Positions 30,001 to 45,000 of a stretch of 64,000 nucleotides of DNA are shown here, piece after piece (the first letter of the stretch is position 1; the number at the start of each line of letters is the position of its first letter). Position numbers and translations under genes: made by a program. The notes under the pieces were generated by a model. It was not told where the DNA came from and did no database searches. It saw only the letters and a program-made list of their open reading frames with translations. Source of the stretch: Branchiostoma floridae (Eukaryota; Chordata; Leptocardii; Amphioxiformes; Branchiostomatidae); the NCBI RefSeq assembly GCF_000003815.2, contig NW_023365750.1, positions 159,311 to 223,310 on the forward strand, given 5' to 3'.

Positions 30001-33000
30001 GATAGTTAAATTGTTTGAATTTCTATCATCAAAAATGTTAAGCAGGCGTAGATTTAAAATGAGTAGTTCTGTATACCTACGGTATAGAGACAAAGGTGCC
30101 AGGAACGGGTTATTGACTATTTCTGTGACACAATGACCTACGTTGACGACCTCAACTAAAGCCTATGTCGACGCCCGCCGTACGTTTTTTTTTTGTTGTC
30201 CGTACGCGCGTTTCCTCGGAAAGCCAAGTAAGCCACGTATTCCAGTAAACGTGAGGAAGAACTGGCAAGAGCAGGGAAGGGGTGAGACAACACAAGTCAC
30301 TCGCACGGTTGTGCAATTTGTACTAAGGCCCTGAGCGGCGGCGTGTATCGTTCGTTGCGCAAGTACGTGCTTACAACGTACGATCTATGTGTGTGATTGA
30401 TGTTATCGTATGCAGGCCTTACTTACACGTGCTGCTTACGCACGGTTTCCTTACTCACTCGACACGCGTCACCCGTACTTGCTCGTTGGGGGGGTCAGCA
30501 GCCTGTACGCATTGAATGCCTATCGAATTTCCGACTAATGCCAAGTGTATTCCAAGCTTATTTTGTTAGTATTTCTTTAAACAGCAACTGCGTCCGGCTG
30601 TTTCTATTAATACTGCGGATTCCAAAACGTGATCTTCAAACATTTGTCCTCATGGGCTGCCCAAAATGTGAAATAGCCGTAATATGCATACCAAAATTGT
30701 AGAGTGCACCTTGGGTATTCGTCTATTATGCTATATTTGCACTTTATGTCCCTTTTTCAGACCTTACCAATAAGTACAACGCGCTACCCATCGCAGAATG
30801 AACGGTACTAATCGTTTAATATGTCTGTGCCGTGCGTTGTTTCTTTGCAGCACGTACGCTATTTTAAGATCTCTCAGAGCGTATCACTGCGTATGGGGCG
30901 TTAACACAAACCTTACTCATGATCACGCCTCACTGGACCGACGTGGGAGAGGTGCACTGCCTATCATAACGTTTGAGCTACGTAACTGAGTACAAATGAT
31001 AGTTTTTTCACGTTCAAATCTACCAGACCGCCACAGACGTACTGACGTATTACTGCGTACCAACTATTCAGACGCGTACGTATGAGGTAAGCATATGCGT
31101 ACAAATGCGTATGAAAGAAATTAGAAAATATGTTAAAACGGAACGCATGCGTACTTAAAACTATACGTAGGTGTTGTATTTTCCTGGAACGTATGCCTAC
31201 CTAAACGTTACCTTTCTTGTTAAGAATAACTTAATTGGAAGAAAAATAATATGCATTATGTTTCTGTTTCAAGATTGAAAAATATCAATGCATGTTGTTT
31301 GTTCCATACATCATAAGTATCAAGAGCCTATTTTCAAGGATCATAATCAAGTATATTTTATTTTTACAGCCAGACCATGTCAACCGTTGACGGCCCCAAC
31401 TAACGGAGTGCTGAGTCCTCTCGCCCCGCACAACTTCCCTGTCACGGTTACGTTCACCTGTAATGTCGGATACATACGGAACGGCGCCCAAACTACGACG
31501 TGCCAAGCAGACGGATCATGGAGCAACCCTACTCCCACATGCACACGTAAGACGACATGCTAGTTGATATCTGAAGCGATGTTGATCAACTTGTAGTATG
31601 TAGTGAATCTGATAAAGAGAGTATCAGGAGGAAATTGCATGACCTCTCCATCTTTAAAATACATTGATAAAAAGTAATTTTAACTCAAAAGGCATTATTT
31701 TGTGCATCTTTAGTACAGAAGTATGTTTCCATATTTAAAGTTTTTTTGCATTTTGCCGCCTTAGCGGCAAAATGCCTTGTGGCCAGAGTAGTCGCCGTTG
31801 GAATGTTCAATCCATGCCAAACATTTCTCTACTGGCATTGCTTCAATATTTTTTTACATCCATTAAAATACTAATTTTTACATCCATTGAAATATTAATT
31901 AACAATACTTTTGTATAGAACATTAAAACTCACCTTTGCACCTGTTCTACTTCTGCATTTTTTCGATGTTGGGATATTTGAATGAACGAACCGTGAGACG
32001 TGCGATACTCTGCTTATATGTCGTTCTAACTTTCCATAAAATGCCCATACAACATCTATATCACAGAATTACACAAGAACAAACTGATTTTCTCGAAAAT
32101 ATATGCATACTGTATGACAAAAATTTTCACTAAACATATTCATTTTCATATTTCTGGACATAAAGTCATTTGTATATTTGTGAATCTCTCCGTGTGCCCA
32201 TATCAGGTTTAGTTACTCTGTTCTATTCATATGACATTCTGATAACTAGGGAAAAAAAAAACATTCACACACGCAAACCTTGGCAAAATACCAGCTTTTT
32301 TAAAAGCACTTGTTTTGGTAAATTTCAGCTGGACAATGTCCGGATTTGACGCATCCAGCCAACGGAGCACTGAGTCCTCCTAGACCATACTCGTACCTAA
32401 ACATGGTCGTGTTTACCTGTAACACGGGATACATTCTGAACGGCGCTGCTGACACGATGTGCCAAGCAGACGGATCATGGAGTAACCCTGTTCCAACATG
32501 CACACGTAAAGGTGACTCTAAAAAAACAAGATTCGAAGTTGATAATATACTATTAGTAATGTCGATCGAATTTTAAAACAGCCAAAATTACTATAAAAGC
32601 GATATTGCTCAATACTTGAAAGATGCCAGACAGATAGACATACCAACTGCCTGTCAACAGGCGTCTTTTAGTACAACTAGAAAGGCCGACATTTGCTTAA
32701 GAGCAAATACAGCATATTTCAGCCATACCCCTTCCCACCCAACATTGGACTGTTCCAAATCACCCCTGCGCAAAAATGGAACATCCTCTTATCTTAACAG
32801 TACATTATCCCCCAAAGTGGACTGGTATTGTGAATTGATTCCAGGTAAAAACAGAGCTTGCTTCTATTTTTCAGAAAATGACAATAATCACACCTTCCAT
32901 GCCATTCAGAAAATTTTCATCATGACTTAAAATTGTTGAATGACTTCATGTAATGTCATTAACAATTTTCAGTACGATAACTAGGTGTAAGTTTAAAAAA

Positions 33001-36000
33001 GTATAAGCTCCTTGTGATGTGGGTACATTTATTATTGCAGTGAACTTTTTTTATTCAAGTAGGGCATACGATTTAATAATTATCAAGCAGGTGCAGGTAC
33101 TGTAGGAGCGTTTGTTTTCTTCAAGCTGTAAAACTGTTAAACTGTTTTACTTTGTATGCAATCAGCCATCGAGCCTATTTTTATTTTAGTTTAACAACTT
33201 CCTGCCAGACCCGGAAGATACGATTGGACCTTGTTCGAGGATTTATTTTCGTCTGTCTGGTCAGTCTGTTCATACCCTGGCGCTGAGAGTGTTTTATTGG
33301 GCTGAAACTCTGGCAGTTTAAAGTTACTTACAATTTAAATGTTCAAAGTTCATGTTAAACAACAACAGCACTAGGAAATGTGGCCACTATAGACAGGTGG
33401 TCACTATAGAGAAAATGCTGATCTATTGACTAGGAGCCATACGTTACACATGATTTCAGTACACTTATCATTAATCATATAAACATTGCACAGGTAAGCC
33501 AATTGTTTAGATGTACAATTAAGTTCAAATAATTCTGAAGAGAAATATTGATGAGAAAATAATCATTCTCGCCACTGTCTAACTTATAATTACGTATCAA
33601 AACTAAACGCAGATTTTCTAACTAACGCACCTTTCGCCGACTTCATCAAAGGACCGCCGGCTATCAATCAAACACGGCTGTTGATTAGACTTAGAGTTTC
33701 AAACAGTCATGTGCTGTGTGCCAGTTGACAGCGAACTTCATGCTACCGCCGGCTATCAATCAAACACGGCTGTTGATTAGACTTAGAGTTTCAAACAGTC
33801 ATGTGCCGTGTGCCAGTTGACAGCGAACTTCATGCTACGTGATGTTTTACATTGCTTGGACCTTCTTTCCTACAGCGGTGCTTCTACAAAATATTTAGAC
33901 TGTAACACTGAGTCCCACATGTTTTATAGAATAGAATTTGACGCAGAACAGCGTTTTTTGCTGGGTATTTTTCTTGAAACATGTCCGTGGGAATATCAGC
34001 GAGGCGGCGACGTAGGGATATCAGACCGTCAACAAAAGTCGCACGGCGGCTAACGGCGCAGCAAAGATACTAGCGCTATAAATAAGCGCTTCAACTAAGG
34101 ATGGCAACCCGTACAATATTTTTGTATACTGTTGAGCTAAGTAAAGTTTGTTGTTTATGAGGTTTTAGTTGTCTTTGAAGCTTTGACCCGAAATATTTTA
34201 AAGTCAAACTGCTGAAGAGAAATAAGTGACTGCTACGATTATCGTAGATATGGCCCTAAAAAACTGATAAAAGAAGCCTTCTCAATAGTCTAAAATGCAA
34301 GAGCTTCCGGGGGGGCTTCACCCACCTGGGTCCCCCCCACAGTGGCCCTGCCCCTGGACCCCGCCAGGGACATTCGGCGGCCCCCGGACCCCTGTCCGAC
34401 GCTTTGAAAAAATCCTGGCGAGAAGTCTGTACGGCCTGAGTCTTCAAGTTAAAGTATTGTGTGGTCCCGCTTATGAATATTAATTAGCCTTCGCTTTCCT
34501 CTTCGCTGATTGGCTGAACCATTAATTGAATTAACTCTTCCTGCCGGCTAGACGCAGGTGCAGATGTCGGCTCTGTGGGGTGAACGTCCGAAAGGTCATG
34601 GCATGGAGAACGAAAGAAAACCAATTTCCCCCCAAAAAAGTGCTGTAATTAAGCCTTTTACAGTACTTTATGCCAAAAATTTCACTTGGATCATTTTACC
34701 AACTATCTTATGCCTATCTATACCAAATGTTACTCATACCAGGGTACAGGGGTGCAAAATATACCGTTATAAGACCGTCAACAACAGTCGCACGGAGCTA
34801 ACAGCGCAGCGAAAATACCATCGCTAGCGTTTCAACTTCGGATAACAAGTTATAAGCTGTTGAACTCAGTAACGTTAAAGTTTGTTTTTAGTTGCCTTTG
34901 ACGGTTTGACCTGAAATAGTGTTACGCTAAACTCCTGAAGAGAAGTTAAGTGACTGCTGCGATTATCATAGATATGCCCCTAAGAACTGATACAATATAA
35001 AGCCTTCTGAATAGTCTAAAATGCGAGAGCCTTAGGCGGGCTTCGCTCCCCCTGGCGGGAACACTGCTATATACGGGGTCATGAGGCCCCGCTAATGAAT
35101 ATTAATTAGCCTTTGGCCTCCTCTTCGCTGATTGGCTAGGTCTTTGATTCAATTAACTCTCCGGCTGACGCGCACAGGTGTGGCTCTGTGCGGGGTCACG
35201 GAAGGTCTCGTCAGGAGGCCAAAAGAAAACAAATTTCCCCTCAGAAAAGTGCCAAAATTAATCATTTTAAAGTTGTTTATGTCAAAAATTTTACTTGAAT
35301 CTTGTTACCAATTATCTAATGCCTATCTATACCAAATTTCAGGTCATGTAATTGTAATACCAGGGTACAGGAGCCAAAAGTGTCCTTTTTTGGTCAAAAA
35401 TTGGCCAAAAATCGCAAAAAAAAAGGATTTTGTTGCAATGTACACCAAAAGTGTTATTGAATTTATATGAAGGGATTATCAAGGCACATCTGTGTCAAAT
35501 TTCAGCTCATTCGGTTGCAATACCAAGGTACAGGAGCCAAAAGTGTCCTTTTTTGGTCAAAAATTGGTCAAAAATCGCAAAAATAAGCATTTTGTTGTAC
35601 TGTACACCAAAAATGTTATTGAATTTATATGGGGGCATTATCAAGGCACATCTCTGTCAAATTTCAGCTCATTTGGTTGTAATACCAGGGTACAGGGGCC
35701 AAAAGTGTCCTTTTTTGGTCAAAAATTGGTCATAAAATCGCAAAAAAAAGCATTTTGTTGCACTGTACACCAAAAGTGTTATCGAATTTATATGGGGGCA
35801 TTATCAAGGCACATCTCTGTCAAATTTCAGCTCATTTGTTTGTAATACCAGGGTACAGGGGCCAAAATATACAGTTTTGGTCTAAAATTGACCAAAAAAT
35901 CTCAATAAAATCATTTTAGAGGCAGATATGAAAAAAACTGAGAAAAAAGCATCAAGGTATTGGCCTATTCTACCCCTGTGCCAAATTTCAGGTCATTCGG

Positions 36001-39000
36001 TCCAGGAACGGCGGAGATGAATCACTTTGAAGATTTGACAGGAGAAAGAAGAAGAAGAAGAAGAAAGAAGAAACATTACGAATACAATATATTTCACCAT
36101 ACTATGTATGGCTGAAATATAATAACAGTGACAGGTACTGCTTCTAGTTATCAAATGTATAAACCTCCATGTACCCTATGAAATGTTTTAATCTAGGAAC
36201 CATTTACTCTGATCTATTAAACATATTCTGTTTACGGTGTAGATCACAACCATCAATATGTGACTTTTAACAAAGGAACACTTCTATTAATCGTTATCAT
36301 ATCGATTTTTTAACGATTTTTCTGAAAAATAATAGATGAAACATGAGCGTATTCTTTGACTCATCAATATAAGATTGACCAACGATATTGATCTTATAAC
36401 TGCAGCCTACATTTCAGATCTTGATGAGTGCACAGGGAACACTGACGTTTGTCCTCAAGGATCTACCTGCCTTAATATACCGGAAGGACACGGATGCACA
36501 TATTGCTCACCTGATGTACACATTTTGGGTGGAGGAACGCCAATCGCCCGCAGTAGAGCTTTTACACTGAACGGTCGACTCAACGTAAGTGTAAATTGCA
36601 TTGAGAAACGTGTACAGTACAAGTGGGAATGTGTTCCACCAAGTGGGAAAAGGTGGCAAGTCCCTGCCGATGTTGTTTTCACAAAAGCAGACCTTGTGGT
36701 TCCTCCCAGAACACTCCATTATGGTCTTTACCTGTTTAGACTAACTGTGACTGTGACTGAGACTAATACAGGAGTTGTAGTATCGGTTATAAGTCATAAC
36801 ACATCGGTGAGCATCACGCCCTCCCCTCTCGTTGCTGGTATTTTGGGAGGGGCAAGAAGGCAGGTTGGAGTTGGTGAATTTACCATAGATGCGGCCACGC
36901 TGTCATCGGATCCTGACGGCATCATATCAAGGAGCGCGGACCTGGACTATCGCTGGTCTTGTGATCCTATCAGTAAGTAATAACATTATTATTGAGATAT
37001 ACCACAATTGATTGACATAACAGGTAACTATCGCCTTTTCAAGAAATCAACCTGCAGCTGGAGATGTTTGCAAAAAATCCACTCACATCAGGAAAGGTCC
37101 CTCTCCTTTTGATAAGCGGGGTGTGGCTGAAATCAAACTGAGACAAACACAGGGCCTCCATTCAACGTCCTCTCTGAGGGACGGCCCTAACTAAAGCATG
37201 GTGCCCATTTCTACCAGAGACACACAAGATACGTAACACATCAGCGTATTCAAACCCAGAAACTCTGCGTTCTGGACCGAACAACCCCGCCGTTACATCA
37301 CTTTGCTGCTAAATTTGTGGACAACTTAGTCACACTGTGTATAGACACCCATGTCCAACGCTTTCAAGAAATTACGACTGCTTGCCAACTTCAATGTCTT
37401 CAATAGAATGAATTCTGCTATGTTTTAAAAGAGTATTGGCAGATTTTGTTTTGACTCATTAATTTCATTTTACTATACAGCTGCATATGTTTTCAGATGG
37501 AGTTTGCCTTGCATTGAATGGAGGAGTCGATGGTCTTCTTACAGTAAATACAAACCGGGATTCACTTAACTCCGAGCTCATGTTTACTGTGAAGGTGTCT
37601 GCACCCAACAGGACCAGTGCTTTTGCGAGTCAGGTCATAGAGGTGGTTAATTCGACCATCCCACTGCCATCTGTCATGTAAGCCTGAATATTGTTCAATT
37701 GTTACCATGATTGTATTTCTAGCTGAAATGCCTTATTGGTTGCAAGTAATCGTTTTGTATGCAATTACAAGTATTACCTGGTTTGCAATAGGCAATTATT
37801 TTAAGTGGCTTTGTAACAGCCTCTTTAAATGACTGTGTAGTCCACCCGGAGATTTCTTTCCTTGTAATAATTTTGCCTGATTTGCTAATTTTTTTTTGGT
37901 GTAAATGTGTTTTTAGTTGTGATACTAGTTATGGAACCTGCGGCCCCAAAATCAACTCCGGAGAAAGGTTGAGGCTGTCCGCGCTGTGCAGCAACTGTCG
38001 AGGAGATCCCAACAACTACAGGTACAACTGGACATTGGTGCAGACACGGGGAGTGGCTACGACTTGGACAGACGAAGACTGGAGGACAAACATACTGAAT
38101 GACAGAAGTCAAGACTACGTGACGTTCAGGGCAGAGGTTTTTGATCCGGTATGTTACTTTCTATGAATACAATGCGACTAGAAAAAATGTGAATTCCAAC
38201 ACAGAATCGAAACATATGGATTTCATTATTTGGCAGCTACACCAGACAAATTGTCTTCGTTGTGCTTTTGTTTTCTTATAGTAAATAAGGCCAACTTGTT
38301 TCTCACCTCACCTCACCGGTCCCAACTTGTTTACAATGTTCTAATTATTCAATACATTGTCATGTCTCTACAATAACGGACCACCCGTCTATAACTTTAA
38401 CTACTTGGCGTCATTTTAGATGCATACTGATGTCCCAGATACTCACAAATTCTATGTTTACTAGCATATAATCAAATCATCCTTTATCTCAAGCAGCAAG
38501 GCCAGTACATTGTGACTTCCACAGTGACGGACAGTAACACATGGGAGTCTGGTTCTGCCGAGTATTCCTTCATAGTTACTGAACCACCGACTGTAGGGAT
38601 CTGTACAGTCCACTCGCTGGGTAACCCGGCTGGATTTTTTGAGATAGCGTGTCAAGGTATTTCTTGAAAATATTTTAGCCTAAGTCGTTGTAACAGGCCC
38701 ATCTGTAATTCATGTTTTAATGGCTTTAGATGGGAAAAAATTAACGTGTGATTACAGCATTATTAATTTCAAGTTATCAATTCATGATTATCAATTTCAA
38801 GTCACCTCTGGATGCCTTTGCAATTCCATGTATCATAAGATTGCCACCAACACTTTGCTCCAGAATTTCAGATAGATAATGATACATTGCTTACTAGGAT
38901 TCAGCGATCCGGATCTACCTCTGCGCTATGACTTTGAGTACACAGCAGCGGATGTCAAAGTTGCTTCCATCAATTCGACATCCAGTGTCAGCCAACATCT

Positions 39001-42000
39001 TCTATACAGCGGACCAGTAAGTGCCATCAATGTAATATACACTTGTTTACATAATACCTTGCCCCCCCAACGACATGGAGGTCAAGGGACTAGGTAGGTA
39101 GGTAGGTTACATAATACCTTACTAAATTTTTACGTTTAGTGTGTCAGGGAATCATGATTACATAGTGCAAGTGTGTTCAGTTTTCTCCTTTGGTTTTGCT
39201 TGACAATGTTCAGAGATCAGGCTTGACGATCGGATAGGCACATTGTTAGTTCGTCAGTTTTTATTGGGTTAACCCTCAAGCACCCGACCTTTTTTTGCGA
39301 CTAAAATGACCGAGTGGGGTCCAAACGGACCCCAAAATGTTTTGTTAATAAAATCTCAGTACCATTTCTTATCAGCGACCATTGTATATACATTGCTTCT
39401 TCAATGTAAGAGGAAGATTTTGAGATGTTAATGTGTTGCTAATTCCAACTCATTATCATAATTTATGCAAAAGTTCAGAAGGACCACGTTTTGCACTAAA
39501 CCTATTCCGACCAGATAGGGGAATGCTGAGGCCCTCAGCAACATTTATGTCGCATAACTCATGAACGGCTAGATCTAAAGCTACGAAACTTGGTAATTTA
39601 TCAAAAAATATTGTTTGCAAAAGTTTTTGGTTAATAAAGTAAGTTTATGATATTTGGGGGTTGCCATGGCAACCATAATCTAACAGGCATATTTTTGCCA
39701 AAAATTGACAATTTCAATTTAAACAAGGTTTTCTTGGTAAACTACACCTGTTTTCTGACAACAATTAAATTCTATGAAATTCAATGTAATTTTCATGACT
39801 TAAAATTTTTAATTTATGCTAATTTCATGACGTCATTGGTCAAAATCCAAGATGGCCGCCCTGATTAGGTAAATGACGTCATAATGTCGTCACAGTACAA
39901 GTTGATGACACAGAAATTTTTGTGAGGAATAAGGGTTACATTTTTATTATCGTCTTAAAGTTTAGTAGTCATACTATAAGTGGTTAAGGAGTTAGCCTCC
40001 AAAGTTTGTTTTAAAAACTGCACATTTTTGCTGGGGTCCCAGAGGGACTGAACACAAACTTTCTTTACAATTTCCACATAACTATACCAATCTTTGCGAA
40101 AACTTAGGAGAATGTATAAGACATATTGATTGACAAAGTCAGGGAAGGATTTTTTCTTCAGATCAAAAATGTTCAAATGGCACTTCAAAATGTACGCCTG
40201 GGGTCCAAACGGACCCCACTTGGGTGTTTGAGGGTTAAATGTGATTACGATTTGCGAAATAGCAGGTACTCAAGCAATTGGCTATGGTTTGGGAAACGAT
40301 CAGATGTTTCTTTATTTAGTGACACTGCCGTCTGAGGCGTCTAACCGTTTCCAGTACCTCATCCACTTGATTACGTAACAACTATTTGGCGTACATTGAT
40401 GTCTAACCGTCATGGACATAATTACGATTTCTCATGAACCAGGCCTCTAGCACCCCTCCAATCAAACTGCCTACAGGCGACCCAGACGAGAACTATGAGC
40501 TGGAGATCTTCATCCGTGTGACCGATGCACTAGGTGCTTTTAGCGTCACAAGAGCCACAGCGAATGTGAGAGTGCAATTTTATATGCGATAGATAGTATC
40601 TTGGTATCCAACTATTTTAGTTTGTCGAGTGTATTTTGTCCGTTCTATGACTGGAGGAGGACAAAAAAGTCTAAATGTTGATGGAAATCGGGGTAACACA
40701 CAGTGTAGATGTTTTGCGCATATTTGCTAAATTATTAGCGTGTCTGCTGAGGAAAGTGATAAAACACAGAATTCTGAACGTGATTAAGTTTGACTGATGT
40801 GGTTCATTATACCGATATTGTATACAAATATTTAATGCATCACAGTTTAGTTCATATTTATTTTATCATTTACAGCTTTACTGAATATTTTACTATCATT
40901 TAGGTAAGACCACCAGAAAATATTGAAGAGCTTGTGGAAGCCGTTCTAGATGACGTGGACGTCGACAACCTACAACAGACTACGTCATCAATCGCCAGCG
41001 TGGCGTCTGTGCTAAACGTCGCCGTTGGAACCGACGTCGACAATACAAAAGCGACGTATACAAACGCAAGGAGACGAAATAGATTTAAACACTAAAAACC
41101 ACCTTCGCCAGTGTAGTGCGAATGTAGAAAGGTTCAATACATTGCGTCCTGATGGTCTTTATCTGATAGACTGCTTAGTAGTCCTACAATGAATAATCAT
41201 TCCATCCGTGTATCAAATCAAACCGCACTTTTGGTTTTTTTACATCAAAGATCTACCGAAGGTCTACCTACATGAAAACTGCGAACATGCCTGAAAAAAG
41301 AAATAGCAACGACAAAACTATGTTATTGCGTCTTTAATTATGATGTTATCCAATGTAAAACAGATTGTTTACCGTTTTAATCCTTTTAGGCGCGTGATCG
41401 GATGGTGCAAATTCTGGAGCAGGTGCAGGTGCAGGACGTGCAGCAGGTGAAACAGGTGTCAGGCACGCTAGCACACGTGACTAACACGCCTGAAGAACTG
41501 TCGGATGAATCTCAGGTTAGTTGATTTTATGTGTAGCATAGATCATAGAGCAAGATTTGTGCTCTTCGGTTTAAAAAAAAAATGCTAATTTTAATAAGAT
41601 GATGATTTATAAAGTGACACTACAAAGCAGCGGGCTGTCCATTTCTTGACAAAAACTGGACTGAAGTCACGGTGGTTGCTTCAGAATGGTATTCCCTTTC
41701 CTTAGCGCGAAGCCATTAAGAAATAAAATGTATACTAGTAGCAAGTAGTCCATTCAGTCTTCCTGGTGACAAAAATGAAACCAAATGAGAAACGCAGACA
41801 TATCAAACGTTTTTATACCATATAGTCACTAACTAAAGCGCCCCCCCCCCCCAATAATTGGCTAACACCTGTGTGCCCGTTAGGTAAGAGCGGCTGACAC
41901 TTTAAAGACGTTAGGAGAAGTATTGACGACTGAGGCATCAGAGGTTAGAACGGAGGAGCTGGAAGGCGTAGCGGCTCACCTGTTCACAGGTAATACAGAA

Positions 42001-45000
42001 TTGTGCTGCTGTAAAAAAGATAGACAATACTAGAGAACGGCGAAGATGCCCTGTATAAAAATTTGCATCTTCCTCGACACATGTGATAGAAGTAGTAAAC
42101 GTGTTCTTTATTAAGCAATCAAAATTATGACAGTAATTGGTTGTATAAGTATACGCAGTATATTTCCTATTCCAGGTGCCATAAACATTCTGGACGCTTC
42201 CAGTCAAAGCGTGGACAGAGGGAGGTCCGAGGCAAAACTGACAAACAAGACTACAGACTTTCAAAAGGTGACATTAAAATCTTTTCCAAGATAGTAACCT
42301 GCCAATTTTGAATGTAAATAGCCAACACAAATCACAATATCAATAGTATCGATGTAATGAAGATGTTATTCAATGCTGCTTTGTGTTATATCTTTTATTA
42401 TTTATTATTTACATATTTACATCAGAACGAGCAGGCAGTCACCACCGTTTTCGAAACTATCGACGAGTTGTCTTTCACAATGATCTCGCGAAAGAACCGA
42501 GACGAGAAGCCGACTCTGGTCCAGGCTAAGGAGTTCCTGATGTCCCTGGCGAGGTCCAGCTGTGACGGACTCGGGGCGCGGGTAATACAGACCCAGGAAA
42601 AAACGAAGGCGTACTTTGAAATCCCAGAGAACATTACCTCGAAGCTTTGTTTCAACGGAACTGTCAGATCTCAGGTGTGTATGTTTGGATACTTGTTATT
42701 ATATGATAAGATACAAGAAATCAGTAGCTCATCAGGACCTTCCACTATATTCTCAAAGTGGAATTTTACACATGTAACATTAATTAATATCCCGATTCTC
42801 GCGATATCTCTGCAAGCTACGCGCGAGCTTAACTTTGCCATACCAAGCTCCTTGGCCACACGAAGTCGAGGTAGAACTTTTTAACCAATCATACAGGCTC
42901 AGAACTGTATTCAAAACTTACTGTAGAGAAAAAATTGATAGTTACGTTTACTAAGAAAAACATTATGTATTTCTAAAATTCTGGCAATTGCTGTAATTCA
43001 TGTGTTGCATTGTTGTGTGTTTTATCTTTCAGACTTACTTTGCACCACGAAACCCTTTTGAATATGGAAATAATGCCGAGGATGTCAAGACCACGATTCT
43101 GGGACTTTCTGTTCTCGGCGAAAGGCAGAAAGTGCTTGTCAGTAACCTAAAGGAGGATGAACGTATCGAGTATATCAACCCAATATCTCCTGAGAAACCA
43201 ATAATTGTAAACGGCAATGCAACGTCATCTGACAGCAGGCAAATAGCGGTAGGTCCAGTTTTAATGATATGTATAAATGCGTTCTCGCTTCGATGTTACA
43301 GATGATCACTTACCAGCAGATTACATTGGGTAAAGTTCAATTAGCTACCTATCTCTTCTTTGCATAAAAATGTGTTTCTGAGCTTTCGTCATTATGTTGT
43401 GATTTCGAGAGATTCAAAATTTGCTACGATATTCTAAACAATCTTGAAAGCAATTCATTTCTACTTATAGGGCGACGTTTAGTTTGACAAGCCAACGTAA
43501 CATGCGAAACAGAGGATTGTAAACGTTGTTGTGTGGTTATGCATTTCTCGATCCTCTTTCTAAAACCACCATTTTCTGTTCTTTTTTGGTTAACAGATAC
43601 ACAATTTCAACACAACAGAACCAGGTGTTGCTTTCTACATCCGCGTCGTCCCTGACGTAAACGTCACGTTAAGGGCTTACCTGAAACGTGGTGCGGTTGT
43701 CTCACCTGTTGACTACAGTCACAATGCAACCCTAACAGGTAATGGAGTCTCCACACAGCCGCACACGTGGTTCGTGAACCAGGAAGCTTTAAACACCGGA
43801 AGTGAACGAGAAGTTTGGACAATAGGTAAGCACACATATTGATTACATATAGATTTTTATACACAAATTCTTCTCCCAATCCGTCAAGCTTTATATGTCA
43901 TTTTAGCACGAAAAAATATGACAACCAGCTTCTGTCATTCTGAATGCATTGCTTAATTAGGTTCAGCCTTGGCATTTTACGGTTGAATGGCATCTGTCAT
44001 CAAATACATCTTTAATGTATCAATAGAAAGAACATTCCATGAGACTCTTGCCGTTATGAATAAATAGTTTAATTGTATCATCGATATATGTAAACTATAG
44101 GCCAATTTTGTCACATTCTACAATATATTAACCTGTCTTTTGTAAACTTCAAAATTTTTAACTCTTTTTTTACCATTGAAGCTCTTATCTTTTAAACTTT
44201 GAACGTTTTGTGTCCACTGTCGTCCTACCTTCCTTAAACTAAATGTAACAAGTCCTGCCCTGTTTACATGTATGGTGGGCCCCCTTGGAAATCAGGCTTT
44301 AAAAGTTGAAGTGGCCAAGATGAAATAGATAAAACAGAAGGTTTGTCTATCTGCACGTAGGCCTCCAGAGGGTTCCAACCACTGATGAGAAAGGACAAAC
44401 GTCAGACTCCAGTGTTCGCTACACCATGAGAATCACAGCCTCCAAATGTCTCTTCTTCGACGAGTCGTCAAGTCTTTGGACCGACAGGGGATGTGAGGTG
44501 AGTTATAGTTGTATTTTGTATCCATATGTACTAATTCTATCATTCTATCAACTTATTCTGTTAGACGAAACGTCTTCGCAATATCTGTTATATAAATTTT
44601 GAAACTTTCGAAATCTGGTTAATTCTGGTTTACACTATCACAGCTACAAGCCGTAGCACACATAAACTCTAATAGTTCCATGGGGTGCCATGCTACCGCC
44701 ATATGAGAACAAGAGCATAGATTTAGAAAAAGTTGAAGAGATTTACGAATGCGGCATCAGCAATTCTGAGGTATATACACATCAGATATTTTGGTGTTCA
44801 AAATATAGCAAGATTTATCATGTGGTAGGATTATGGTACCTGGTGGAATTATGGGAGTTAAAGTTACATTTCAACATATAGATATATGTATATCTGCATT
44901 TACATGTGTTTTAATTAAGTAATTTTGAAGCTATTACAAAATCTTAATTCCTACCATAGATGGTAGTTTGTGACCCAAAATCATTTCCGTATTCATTTAT

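Larger units (their letters stand above)
32677..36123 (-). mobile_element. Helitron-like element, copy 2 (3.4 kb)
   Basis: Inverted relative to the copy at 23092: its CTAG end is at 32677-32680 with the ATTTGCT/AGCAAAT hairpin, and its other end is the ATATTTCAGCCATAC terminus at 36107-36123. It fills most of the intron between the CCP array and the REJ module. Internally it holds several tandem repeats. Confidence 0.5.

Noticed and set aside
33654-33837. CRISPR-like repeat pair
   Set aside because: Only two adjacent 92-bp units with no spacers, in a eukaryotic intron.
34295-34483. Proline-rich open frame
   Set aside because: Lies in a diverged direct repeat inside the Helitron-like element; the matching frame in the other repeat is not conserved.
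35132-35845. Overlapping open frames with repeated PFLVKNW-like peptides
   Set aside because: They are produced by the 163-bp tandem repeat and have no splice or start context.
36375-36417. Apparent start of the REJ protein upstream of the DLDEC exon
   Set aside because: The frame opens with TTG, not ATG, and a good acceptor AG precedes 36418.
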